64,000 nt of DNA from Aliagarivorans taiwanensis DSM 22990 (lineage in GTDB: Bacteria > Pseudomonadota > Gammaproteobacteria > Enterobacterales > Celerinatantimonadaceae). Both the position numbers and the translations under genes were made by a program. Of the stretch, positions 38,241 through 46,740 are shown one piece after another; position 1 is the stretch's first letter; each line of letters starts with the position of its first letter. Under the pieces are notes generated by a model. That model was not told the origin of the DNA. It worked only from the letters and a program-made list of their open reading frames with translations, and searched no databases. The stretch is from positions 1-64,000 of the forward strand of contig NZ_AUBZ01000007.1 in the NCBI RefSeq assembly GCF_000429505.1, written 5' to 3'.

Positions 38241-40583
38241 ATGCGCCAACAACCCAACCTCCCCATCTTCGCCCTAGAACAGCAAATCAAAGCCCGCCTC
38301 CCCAAGCAACACTTAGTGGTTGAGGCGGCAACCGGCTCGGGTAAGTCGACCACCTTGCCACTTTGGGCAGCGGAAACTGGGCGAGTGTTGGTAGTACAGC
38401 CGCGGCGGATTGCTTGTGAGGCTTTGGCGGGATATGTGGCGACACTGACCGACAAAAAGGTGGGCCACGCAATCCGCTTTTTCTCGGATGTGGATGAGCG
38501 CACCGATATCGCCTTTGTCACACCGGGGATTGCGCTGCGTTGGCTAAGTGAAAACCAGCTACGCGATTTCGATACGCTGATCCTCGATGAGTTCCACGAG
38601 CGGCGCTGGGATACTGACTTGCTGCTGGCGCTGTGCCGCGATAGCCATCTGCGTTTACTGGTAACCTCGGCAACCTTGAATGCACAGGCTTTGCAGCACT
38701 ACCTAAGCGCCGAGCAGCTATGCGCCGAAGGGCGGCAGTTTGAGGTTAGCCTGCACTACGCGGCAAGAGAATCTCATCACTTACCGGATGGGCGGAACCT
38801 CGCCGAGCGCTGTGCGGAGCAAGTACGCGCCAACCTTGAAGCTACCGCCGGCGATGTGCTGGTGTTCTTGCCCGGGCGCGGCGAGATCAACAGCTGTGCC
38901 CAGCAGCTTAGCCAACTTGATTGCCCGGTGCTGCCGCTGCACTCAACCATTAGTGACAGCGAGCGGCAGCGTATTCTCAAGCCCAGCCCGCAGCAGCGAG
39001 TGATTCTGGCGACCAACGTAGCCGAAACCAGCTTGACCATTCCCGGGGTTACGCTGGTGATCGACTCCGGATTAGAGCGGCGCACCGAACAGCGCAATGG
39101 CCGCACCGTGCTCAGCTTGAAGCGTATCTCTCAGGCCAGTGCCCAACAACGGCGGGGCCGTGCCGGTCGAACCGCGCCCGGGCATTGCATCCGTTTGTGG
39201 GGCGAGTTCGCACCGTTAGAGGCGCAAACACCGCCGCAGCTACAGCGCGAAGAACTGTTAGAGCCGCTGCTACACGCCGCTGCCGTAGGCAAGCAGCTAT
39301 CCGAGTTAGACTTTATCGAAGCGCTACCGAGTAAAGCCCTCGGCATCGCCGGTGAGCGAGCGCTACAAATGGGCGCGACCGACGAAAATGGTAAACTCAG
39401 CGCCCATGGCAGCCGCTTACTCAAAGTGGGTATAGATAGCTTCTTCTCCCACCTTATCAGCCTGATGCCCGACACGCATACCCGCGAGGCGATGGTGGAT
39501 ATTGGCGCTGCCCTGAGCACGCCGCAGCGGCTCTATAGCCCGCCGTCGGAGCTCGATTGGGAGAAGGTGTTTAATCAATGGTTACCCAGCTATTGCGAGG
39601 CTACCGCGATTATCCAGCTGATGCGCACCGCTGAAGAGCATTGGCCGCAAGAACTTGAGGTCAACCGTGATGCCTTGCGCCAAGCGCGTGAGTTGGCCGC
39701 GCAGCTACGGCAAAGCCTTGGGCTTGCCAAGCTTAACAAGGCCAGTACTTACCAAAGAAATGCGTTGATCAGCGCCCTTTTGACTCATGCCCCCGAGCTG
39801 GCCTTTGTCCGGCGTGAACGTCGCCGCAATGCCATGGGCAACGGCCAACTGGAGATCCAGATCGCCCGTGACAGCATTATTCCTGAGCTCTGCGAGGCGG
39901 CCATCGTGCTCGATTACTTCTCGCTACCCGGCAAAGGCAGCAAGCAACTCAATACTCTTGGCCTGTGTATGATGCCGCTACGTTTGGACGATCTGATGCG
40001 CCATCAGCTCGGAGAAACCGAGGCCATCGATGGCAGCCTAAGCGAGGGTGGCGCACAAGTGATCCGCCGCTATGCCGGTCGAGAAATCGGTCACGAGCAG
40101 CAAGCCCTCAGCCCCGACGCACTATGCCAACAGCTAAGCCGCGAGATCTTGGCCAACCGACTGTTCAAAGGCCTCGGTGCAAGTCTGCGCGACGATATCG
40201 GCGCCTGGAACCTCTGGGTGCAGCTAGGCGAGAAGCATGGTGGCGGTGAGGGTGAGCCGGTCGATGCCGAGCAGTGGCTTTATCAGCAGCTAAGCGCCTT
40301 GGGCTGTGAAAGCCATGCGGATGTAGAGCTGCTGGATGCCGATGACTTTGCCTTTGCCGGCATTCCCGACTGGCAGCGCGAGGGCTTCGATGAGGCCTAC
40401 CCGCGCAGTTTAGTGTTGGCGGAGCTAAAACTGGATGTGGAGTATTTGCCGCTACGCCGTCAGGTGGTGGTGCATTATCGCAGCGGTTTACGCAAAGACG
40501 GCCCCAAGCGTTGGGAGTTGCCGCGCTGGAACGGCTGGAAGATCATCTATCAAAAGGCCAGCAAGCGAGTGACGCTGAATTAG
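38241..40583 (+). CDS. HrpB-like ATP-dependent RNA helicase
   Basis: 780-residue DExH helicase. Walker A is EAATGSGKSTTLPL near 28-41, then QPRRIACEALA (Ia), DEFHERRWDTD as the Walker B variant, VTSATLN (III), ATNVAETSLTIPGVT and QRRGRAGRTAPG (VI). The C-terminal HA2 and HrpB-type domain follow (LDYFSLPGKGSKQ, DVEYLPLRRQVVVHYRSGL). E. coli HrpB is about 810 residues; DEFHER is shared. This protein appears as a divergent HrpB or an HrpB paralogue. Its role in the family is poorly known. Single gene. Confidence 0.8.
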   Translation: MRQQPNLPIFALEQQIKARLPKQHLVVEAATGSGKSTTLPLWAAETGRVLVVQPRRIACEALAGYVATLTDKKVGHAIRFFSDVDERTDIAFVTPGIALRWLSENQLRDFDTLILDEFHERRWDTDLLLALCRDSHLRLLVTSATLNAQALQHYLSAEQLCAEGRQFEVSLHYAARESHHLPDGRNLAERCAEQVRANLEATAGDVLVFLPGRGEINSCAQQLSQLDCPVLPLHSTISDSERQRILKPSPQQRVILATNVAETSLTIPGVTLVIDSGLERRTEQRNGRTVLSLKRISQASAQQRRGRAGRTAPGHCIRLWGEFAPLEAQTPPQLQREELLEPLLHAAAVGKQLSELDFIEALPSKALGIAGERALQMGATDENGKLSAHGSRLLKVGIDSFFSHLISLMPDTHTREAMVDIGAALSTPQRLYSPPSELDWEKVFNQWLPSYCEATAIIQLMRTAEEHWPQELEVNRDALRQARELAAQLRQSLGLAKLNKASTYQRNALISALLTHAPELAFVRRERRRNAMGNGQLEIQIARDSIIPELCEAAIVLDYFSLPGKGSKQLNTLGLCMMPLRLDDLMRHQLGETEAIDGSLSEGGAQVIRRYAGREIGHEQQALSPDALCQQLSREILANRLFKGLGASLRDDIGAWNLWVQLGEKHGGGEGEPVDAEQWLYQQLSALGCESHADVELLDADDFAFAGIPDWQREGFDEAYPRSLVLAELKLDVEYLPLRRQVVVHYRSGLRKDGPKRWELPRWNGWKIIYQKASKRVTLN

Positions 40584-40701
40584 CCTTGATAGCTTCACAA
40601 AACCCCTATCTCTGAGAACGATTTGCAAGCACAGCTATTGGCTGAACGCACAAGCGCAACTACCATAGGCGGGTTTTCCCATAACAAGAGGTGGTTAGGG
40701 C

Positions 40702-41700
40702 TTGATTACGATTAAGGAAGTGTCTGAGCTGGCGAAGGTGTCGCAGTCCACGGTGTCCCGTGCGCTAAACGGCCACCCTACAGTAAAAGAGAAGAATCGT
40801 AAGAAGGTGTTCGATGCGATTGAGCAGCTGGGCTATCAGCCTAATGCCTTCGCTCAGGCGCTGGCCTCTAACCGCTCCAACAGTATCGGCATGTTGGTTG
40901 GTACCCTGTCAGGGCCGTTTTATGGTCCCTTGATGCACCATGCGGAAAAGGTGGTACGGGCGCGCAACAATCACCTGATCATCACCAGCGGGCAAGAGCA
41001 GCATAGCGAAGAGCTGGAGTCGATCCGTTTTCTGCGCGCCAAAAAGGTCGATGGCTTAATCATCCATGCCGATACCCTGAGCGACAGCGAGCTGATCAGC
41101 TTGGTACAGCAGCAGCCTGCTACCGTCATCCTAAATCGCTATATCCCTGAGATCGCCGAGCACTGCGCCTACCTCGACAATGAACTCGGCGGCTACCTGG
41201 CCACCCAACACCTGATTGAAAGCGGCCATCGCCATATTGCCTGCATTACCGGGCAGCTAAGTAAGTGCGACAGCCGCGAGCGCCTGCAGGGTTATCGCAA
41301 TGCCCTGAGCGACGCCGCCATCGACTACGACGCCAACCTGGTGGTGGAAGGCCGCTTCGACGATCAGGGCAACCATCAAGCCGCCCGGCGGCTGCTCGAC
41401 CGCGATCCTAAGATCAAAGCCGTGTTCTGCCAAAACGATGCTATCGCCCTCGCGCTATACGATGTGGCAATGGAGCGCAGCCTGCGCATCGGCCACGATA
41501 TTGCGGTGGTCGGCTTCGACAACGACAGCCTGAGCGAGCACCTGCGCCCCCAGCTTAGCTCGGTCAACTTTCCCATTAGCGAGATGGGCCGCATCGCTGC
41601 CGAGCGCGTGATGGCGCTGATCGATGGGCAAAAGGTGGACCAGCTACCCGCACTGCAACTCACCCCCGAATTGATCGTGCGAGCATCCAGCACATCCTAG
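40702..41700 (+). CDS. LacI-family transcriptional regulator
   Basis: 332 residues. The start is TTG: the helix-turn-helix begins immediately (ITIKEVSELAKVSQSTVSRALNG split over 2-24), and no ATG is available closer. AGAGGTGG precedes it. The periplasmic-binding-like effector domain follows (GMLVGTLSGPFYG, VVGFDNDSLSEHLRP). Palindromes containing AAGCGCTT lie between it and the downstream glycoside-phosphorylase-like gene, which it probably controls. The effector is presumably a sugar or oligosaccharide. Confidence 0.9.
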   Translation: MITIKEVSELAKVSQSTVSRALNGHPTVKEKNRKKVFDAIEQLGYQPNAFAQALASNRSNSIGMLVGTLSGPFYGPLMHHAEKVVRARNNHLIITSGQEQHSEELESIRFLRAKKVDGLIIHADTLSDSELISLVQQQPATVILNRYIPEIAEHCAYLDNELGGYLATQHLIESGHRHIACITGQLSKCDSRERLQGYRNALSDAAIDYDANLVVEGRFDDQGNHQAARRLLDRDPKIKAVFCQNDAIALALYDVAMERSLRIGHDIAVVGFDNDSLSEHLRPQLSSVNFPISEMGRIAAERVMALIDGQKVDQLPALQLTPELIVRASSTS

Positions 41701-41756
41701 GATAGTTCGCTAGATACAGAGCCAGTACTGGCTGTTCTTGGTCAATTAAACAACAA

Positions 41757-41776
41757 AAGAAAGCGCTTGCTTTTTT
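41757..41776 (+). promoter_or_regulatory. Candidate LacI-type operator O1
   Basis: GAAAGCGCTTGCTTTTTT contains the AAGCGCTT core of LacI-family operators with partly symmetric flanks. It lies 57 bp after the regulator stop and about 290 bp before a perfect palindromic copy. Confidence 0.55.
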
Positions 41777-42046
41777 TGCTGGCTAAAAATCCTCATGATG
41801 GCTGCAGCTGTAAGTAACACAAGCAATCGCAAAAACGACCAACTTCACTTTTATCAGGCAACCAAAGAAAAACGCAATAAACACAAACATTAATCCCTAT
41901 CCTTATGTTTTATATGTATTTAATATTGATGCGGCTACTCATTTGTGAAATTACCATGAATCCAGCAAGGAAAAATCTGTGATCCTTAAAATGCTTTTAA
42001 CGATCACTTATTGAACACCAGCGATGGACCGCCGTACATTAACCCA

Positions 42047-42064
42047 AAAGAAAGCGCTTTCTTT
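42047..42064 (+). promoter_or_regulatory. Perfect 18-bp palindromic operator O2
   Basis: AAAGAAAGCGCTTTCTTT is a perfect inverted repeat with a central CG, as in LacI-family sites. It lies 17 bp before the chosen ATG of the big enzyme, overlapping its likely 5' leader, where a bound repressor would block transcription. Confidence 0.75.
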
Positions 42065-42080
42065 ATGGAGTAAATTGCGT

Positions 42081-45000
42081 ATGAGTCTTGCACACCCTTC
42101 GAGCCAACCACCCGTCAGCGGTCAGTTTGTCGACCTAGATGGCGAGCGTTACTACAAGATTGCCAATGTCGATCATATGGCCCCCTTCTTTATCAGCGTG
42201 GTCTCGGCCAGTGACCATTGGCTGTTTATCTCTTCCACAGGCAGCCTTACCGCCGGACGGATCCGCCCCGAGAATGCGCTGTTTCCCTATAAGTCGGTGG
42301 ACTATATCCATGAGAGCGCCGAGAACACCGGTTCCAAGACCTTAGTCAGAGTGACAACCGCCACTGGCAGCGCGTTATGGGAACCGTTTAACCGCCACCA
42401 CGATGGGCTCTATCAGGTGGAGCGCAACATTTATAAGAACACCATTGGCGACAAGCTGGTGTTCGAAGAGATCAACCATAGCCTGCAGCTGAGCTTCCAA
42501 TACAGCTGGAACACCAGCGAGCGCTTCGGCTTTGTCCGCCATGCCGAGATCCGCAACCTCAGCGAGAATAGCCAAAGCATCGAGCTCATCGATGGTCTGC
42601 AGAACCTGCAACCCTCCGGCGCGCCGCTGGGCTCAATGCAAAAGGCCAGCGCGTTGGTCGATGCCTATAAGTGGAACGAGCGACTCGCCGACAGCCCGCT
42701 GGTGCTCTACACCATGTACGCCAAACTGACCGACCGCGCAGAGCCCGCCGAGTCGCTGTTGGCCACCAGCGTGTTCAGCCTCGATAGCGGCGACAACCAG
42801 CTGCTGCTCAGCAGCAAGCAGCTGCAAGCCTTCCGTCGCGGCCTGGCGCTTGAACAAGACACCTTGGTGCGAGGCGAGCGCGGCGCCTACCTGCTAGCCA
42901 AGACCCTGAACCTGGCGGCCCAACAAAGCGCCGACTGGCGCATCGTGGCGGATATCGACCACAATCATCAGGCGATTACCCAGCTGCAGCAGCTACTGAG
43001 CGATCCCGCCGCACTGCAAGCGCAGGTTAGTGCCAGTATCGCGGCTAACCAGCAGGAGCTGATTAACTTGATGTCGGGCGGCGATGCCTGGCAGCTGACC
43101 AACGACGAGGCCACCAGCGTTCACCACTATGCCAACGTGTTGTTTAACAGCATGCGCGGCGGGGTGTTCGACAACGGCTACCTGCTCGACAAGCAAGACG
43201 TACTGAGCGCCATCACTAACACCAACGCCGAGGTGGCAACACGCCAGCAGCACCTGTTAGCGAAGCTGCCTGAGAAGCTACTGCATAGCGAACTGCTGAC
43301 TGCGGCCAAGCAAAGCGGCGACGCCCAGCTAATCCGGATCTGCTACGAGTACCTGCCGCTCACCTTCGGCCGCCGCCACGGCGACCCGAGCCGCCCCTGG
43401 AACCACTTCGAGATCAAACTCAAAGACGAGCAAGGTGAGCGCTTACTCTCCTACCAAGGCAACTGGCGAGATATCTTCCAGAACTGGGAAGCCATGGCGG
43501 CCAGCTATCCGGGCTTTGTTGGCTCGTTCCTGGCCAAGTTTGTTAATGCCTCCACCATGGATGGCTACAACCCCTATCGCATCACCAAACAGGGCATCGA
43601 CTGGGAGCTACTGGACGAGAACGACCCGTGGAGCAACATCGGCTACTGGGGCGATCACCAGATTATCTATCTGCTTAAGTTCCTGGAGCAGCTGAGTAAC
43701 TACAACAGCGGCGAGCTCAGCGAGATGCTGAGCAGCGATATCTTTAGCTACGCCAACGTACCCTACCGCTTGGGCGATGTGGACAAGCTGTTTGCCAATC
43801 CTAAAGACACCGTGGAGTTTGATGATGCGTTACAGCAAAGCATCGAACAGCGCGTCGACGCGTTGGGCTTTGACGGGCGCATGGTGCTCGATGGCGAGCA
43901 GCAAGTGTACATGGTCAACCTGATGGAGAAGGTGCTGGTGCCGCTGTTGGCCAAGCTCAGCAACCTGGTGCTCGATGGCGGGATCTGGCTCAACACCCAA
44001 CGCCCGGAATGGAACGATGCCAACAACGCCATTGTCGGCAACGGTCTGTCGATGGTCACGCTGTACTATATGCGTCGCTATGTGGCCTTTATGCAAACCT
44101 TATTGCAGCGCTTGCCTGAAAGCACCCGCTTATCGAGCGAGGTGGTGGAGTGGATGCTCTCGATTAGCCACACCCTTGAGCAGGCCCAACAGGCAATTAG
44201 CCAAGCCCATGTCACCCCACAACTGCGCAAGTCGCTGCTCACTGAACTTGAGCTGGCCGCCGAGCGCTATCGCAACAAGGTGTATCAGCAAAACGGCTTC
44301 TCCGGTAAGCAAGCGGTGGAAATCGCCACCCTCAAGCAGTTTGCCGACGTGGCCCTCGCGGTTCTCGATGCCAGCATTCGCAGTAACCTGCGCAGCGATG
44401 GCCTGTATAACGCCTACAACATCATGACCTACAGCGCCGAGCAGCTAAGCATTGAGCAGCTCTACCCGATGCTTGAAGGCCAAGTAGCGATCCTCAGCGC
44501 CGGCGTACTCTCGCCAGAGCAAGCGGTGGCACTGCTCGATAAGCTGTTTGCCAGCGAGATGTATCGACCCGACCAGCAGAGCTTTATGTTGTACCCCGAC
44601 CGCGCGCTAAACGGCTTTATGGATAAGAACTGCCTCAGCGCCGCCAGCGTTGGCTGCAGCACCTTACTAAGCAGCATGCTGGAGGCCAATGATACGCGGA
44701 TTATCCAGCGTGATGAGCAAGGCAACTATCGCTTCCATGCCAGCTGCGAGAACATCGGCCAGTTGCGCGCGACGATTGCTCAGGTCAAACCGGACTATGC
44801 CAGCTTTAACGACGAGCATTGGCAGAATCTGGAAGCCGCCTATGAAGAAACCTTTAATCACAAGGCCTTCACCGGTCGCTCCGGCACCATGTTCGGCTAC
44901 GAAGGCTTGGGCTGTATCTACTGGCATATGGTCTCCAAGCTGTTACTTGCAGTGCAGGAGAACTACCTGGCAGCCCGCGAGGCCGACCCTCAAGGCGCCG

Positions 45001-45533
45001 CCACCCAGCAATTAGCGGACTACTACTATCGGGTGCGCCAAGGCATCGGCTTTAACAAGACGCCGGATAACTACGGCGCCTTCCCCACCGATCCCTACTC
45101 GCACACGCCCAAGCAAGCCGGCGCTCAGCAGCCGGGGATGACCGGGCAGGTGAAAGAAGAAGTGCTAACCCGTTTCGGTGAGCTAGGCCTGGAGATTATC
45201 GATGGCTGCCTAAGCATCAAGCCAAGCCTGCTCAAGCGTGATGAGTTCTTACAAGCGCCGGCTCCGTTCCGCTACCAAGACCTGCAAGGCGAAAGCCATA
45301 GCGTAGGGCTCGACCAAGCCCAACTCGCCTTTACCTACTGCCAAGTGCCGTTCATCTATCAGCTTGATGACAGCCAAGCACCGGGGATCCGCTGTGAGTT
45401 AAGCAACGGTCAAACAGAGCAGATCAGCGGCCTGACGCTTCCCGCATCGTTCACCGCGCAACTGTTCCAACGCAGCGGCGAGATAGCCAAGCTAAGCGTA
45501 ACCCTAAGCAGCATAAGCTTGCGTAGCGCTTAA
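42081..45533 (+). CDS. Large glycoside-phosphorylase-like enzyme (GH94/149/161-type)
   Basis: 1150 residues from the ATG at 42081 (GGAG upstream); a start 19 codons earlier would have no ribosome site and would put the operator in coding sequence. No signal peptide. An N-terminal beta-sandwich (DHWLFISSTGSLTAGR, ALWEPFNRHHDGLYQVERN) is followed by a helical barrel. WND at 644-646 in RPEWNDANNAIVGNG corresponds to the catalytic Asp motif of inverting phosphorylases of clan GH-Q, and TGQVKEEVLTRFGELGLEI and GRSGTMFGYEGLGCIYWH resemble their C-terminal blocks. Cytosolic phosphorolysis of a beta-glucan or other oligosaccharide is the inference; the exact family is uncertain. Confidence 0.6.
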   Translation: MSLAHPSSQPPVSGQFVDLDGERYYKIANVDHMAPFFISVVSASDHWLFISSTGSLTAGRIRPENALFPYKSVDYIHESAENTGSKTLVRVTTATGSALWEPFNRHHDGLYQVERNIYKNTIGDKLVFEEINHSLQLSFQYSWNTSERFGFVRHAEIRNLSENSQSIELIDGLQNLQPSGAPLGSMQKASALVDAYKWNERLADSPLVLYTMYAKLTDRAEPAESLLATSVFSLDSGDNQLLLSSKQLQAFRRGLALEQDTLVRGERGAYLLAKTLNLAAQQSADWRIVADIDHNHQAITQLQQLLSDPAALQAQVSASIAANQQELINLMSGGDAWQLTNDEATSVHHYANVLFNSMRGGVFDNGYLLDKQDVLSAITNTNAEVATRQQHLLAKLPEKLLHSELLTAAKQSGDAQLIRICYEYLPLTFGRRHGDPSRPWNHFEIKLKDEQGERLLSYQGNWRDIFQNWEAMAASYPGFVGSFLAKFVNASTMDGYNPYRITKQGIDWELLDENDPWSNIGYWGDHQIIYLLKFLEQLSNYNSGELSEMLSSDIFSYANVPYRLGDVDKLFANPKDTVEFDDALQQSIEQRVDALGFDGRMVLDGEQQVYMVNLMEKVLVPLLAKLSNLVLDGGIWLNTQRPEWNDANNAIVGNGLSMVTLYYMRRYVAFMQTLLQRLPESTRLSSEVVEWMLSISHTLEQAQQAISQAHVTPQLRKSLLTELELAAERYRNKVYQQNGFSGKQAVEIATLKQFADVALAVLDASIRSNLRSDGLYNAYNIMTYSAEQLSIEQLYPMLEGQVAILSAGVLSPEQAVALLDKLFASEMYRPDQQSFMLYPDRALNGFMDKNCLSAASVGCSTLLSSMLEANDTRIIQRDEQGNYRFHASCENIGQLRATIAQVKPDYASFNDEHWQNLEAAYEETFNHKAFTGRSGTMFGYEGLGCIYWHMVSKLLLAVQENYLAAREADPQGAATQQLADYYYRVRQGIGFNKTPDNYGAFPTDPYSHTPKQAGAQQPGMTGQVKEEVLTRFGELGLEIIDGCLSIKPSLLKRDEFLQAPAPFRYQDLQGESHSVGLDQAQLAFTYCQVPFIYQLDDSQAPGIRCELSNGQTEQISGLTLPASFTAQLFQRSGEIAKLSVTLSSISLRSA

Positions 45534-45828
45534 GCCCTCTTGCACTCCGTTGCGCCTGTGGCAGCAAGCCCGGGCGCAACGTCTTCCCGTTCCAGCAAAC
45601 GCAGCTCCCCCATAGCGACTCCTCCTAACGTCACAGCCACGATACCGCTGCCTCGGCTCGCTCTGATATAAGCGCAGCCACATCGCCTACACTTGATGGT
45701 TATACCCGAGCAACCTCAAGATACTTGTTCGGTTCTAAGCGAGTGATCGCCATAGCCGCGTTAACTGTAGTCTTGCTAAACACCCATGGCGCAGTCTCAG
45801 CCATCCACCGACAAAAAAGGAATAACAC
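45534..45828. other. Intergenic region after the phosphorylase-like gene
   Basis: 295 bp. A hairpin of GTTGCGCC and GGCGCAAC at 45549-45580 lies 15 bp after the stop but lacks a T tract. A partial copy of the dispersed repeat starts at 45701 (TATACCCGAGCAACCTCAAG). No coding frame. Confidence 0.5.
45701..45727. repeat. Partial copy of a dispersed repeat
   Basis: TATACCCGAGCAACCT resembles the left end of the element at 25819. The following CTCAAGATACTTG (45715-45727) is repeated exactly at 14525-14537. Confidence 0.4.
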
Positions 45829-46737
45829 ATGGAAGGAATCAGACGACTACCGATCGCTGCCCTATTGATTAGCTGCCTGTGGCTAGTGCTAAGCCAACCT
45901 TTGAAAGCCAACGAGGTCAGCTTCGAGGTTCAAGAGCTCGCCCCTGAGCTGTACATGCTCTCCGGTAAGGGCGGCTTCACCGGCGGTAATATCGTGGTGC
46001 TAGACGGCCAGCAAGGCAGCGTGATGATCGACGATGCCCTGCCCGATCACCTCGCCCTGTTGGTCTCAACCCTGGAATCGATGAAGATCGCGCCAATGCG
46101 CTTTTTGCTTAACACCCACTTCCACGCCGACCATATTGGTAACAACGAAGCCTTCGGCAAGGCAGGGGCACAGATCGTCTCCCACGAAAACCTGGGCGCC
46201 TATCTGGCCGAGCACGGCATCCGCTCGCTCAGTGGCAATATCCCGGTTGAGCAAGCCGGTCAGCCGATGATCACCTACTCAGAGTCCTTGGGCCTGCACC
46301 TTAATGGCCACAATATCGAGATGATCCACCTGCCCGCCGCCCACACCAGTGGCGACTCCGCAGTAGTGTTTAAAGACGCCAATATCATCCACCTCGGCGA
46401 CGTGTTCTTTAACGGGTTGTTTCCGTTTATCGACTTAGATGGCGGTGGCACCCTGCAAGGCTATATCGCCGCCCAGCAGACCATTATTGCCCTGTCTGAT
46501 GACAACACCATCTTAGTTCCCGGCCACGGCCCGGTGGCCAAACGTGACGACCTGCAGCGCGCCAACACTATGTTGGTTGAGACTAGCGAGATCGTGCAAA
46601 AGCATCTGGACGAAGGAAAAAAACCACAGCAGATCTTGGAACTCAATCCACTTGAGGGCTACGAAGGCGACTGGAGCTGGGGCTTTATCACCACCGAGAA
46701 GATGACCATGCAGCTGCTAAATGCCATGGGGCATTAA
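45829..46737 (+). CDS. Secreted metallo-beta-lactamase-fold hydrolase
   Basis: 302 residues with a signal peptide (hydrophobic core about 8-22, cleavage after LKA near 27). The zinc motif THFHADHIGNN (HxHxDH) is near 103-113, followed by HTSGDSAVVF with the third His, LGDVFFNGLFPFID, and PGHGPV with the last His. It belongs to the branch with QuiP-like acylases and class B3-like relatives; a true antibiotic-degrading role is not indicated. A periplasmic hydrolase of unknown substrate. Convergent with the GGDEF-EAL gene, three bases apart. Confidence 0.8.
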   Translation: MEGIRRLPIAALLISCLWLVLSQPLKANEVSFEVQELAPELYMLSGKGGFTGGNIVVLDGQQGSVMIDDALPDHLALLVSTLESMKIAPMRFLLNTHFHADHIGNNEAFGKAGAQIVSHENLGAYLAEHGIRSLSGNIPVEQAGQPMITYSESLGLHLNGHNIEMIHLPAAHTSGDSAVVFKDANIIHLGDVFFNGLFPFIDLDGGGTLQGYIAAQQTIIALSDDNTILVPGHGPVAKRDDLQRANTMLVETSEIVQKHLDEGKKPQQILELNPLEGYEGDWSWGFITTEKMTMQLLNAMGH

Positions 46738-46740
46738 TCG

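Noticed and set aside
42024-42080. Upstream start for the phosphorylase-like gene
   Set aside because: No ribosome site in front, and it would make the palindromic operator part of the coding sequence; the ATG at 42081 has GGAG upstream.
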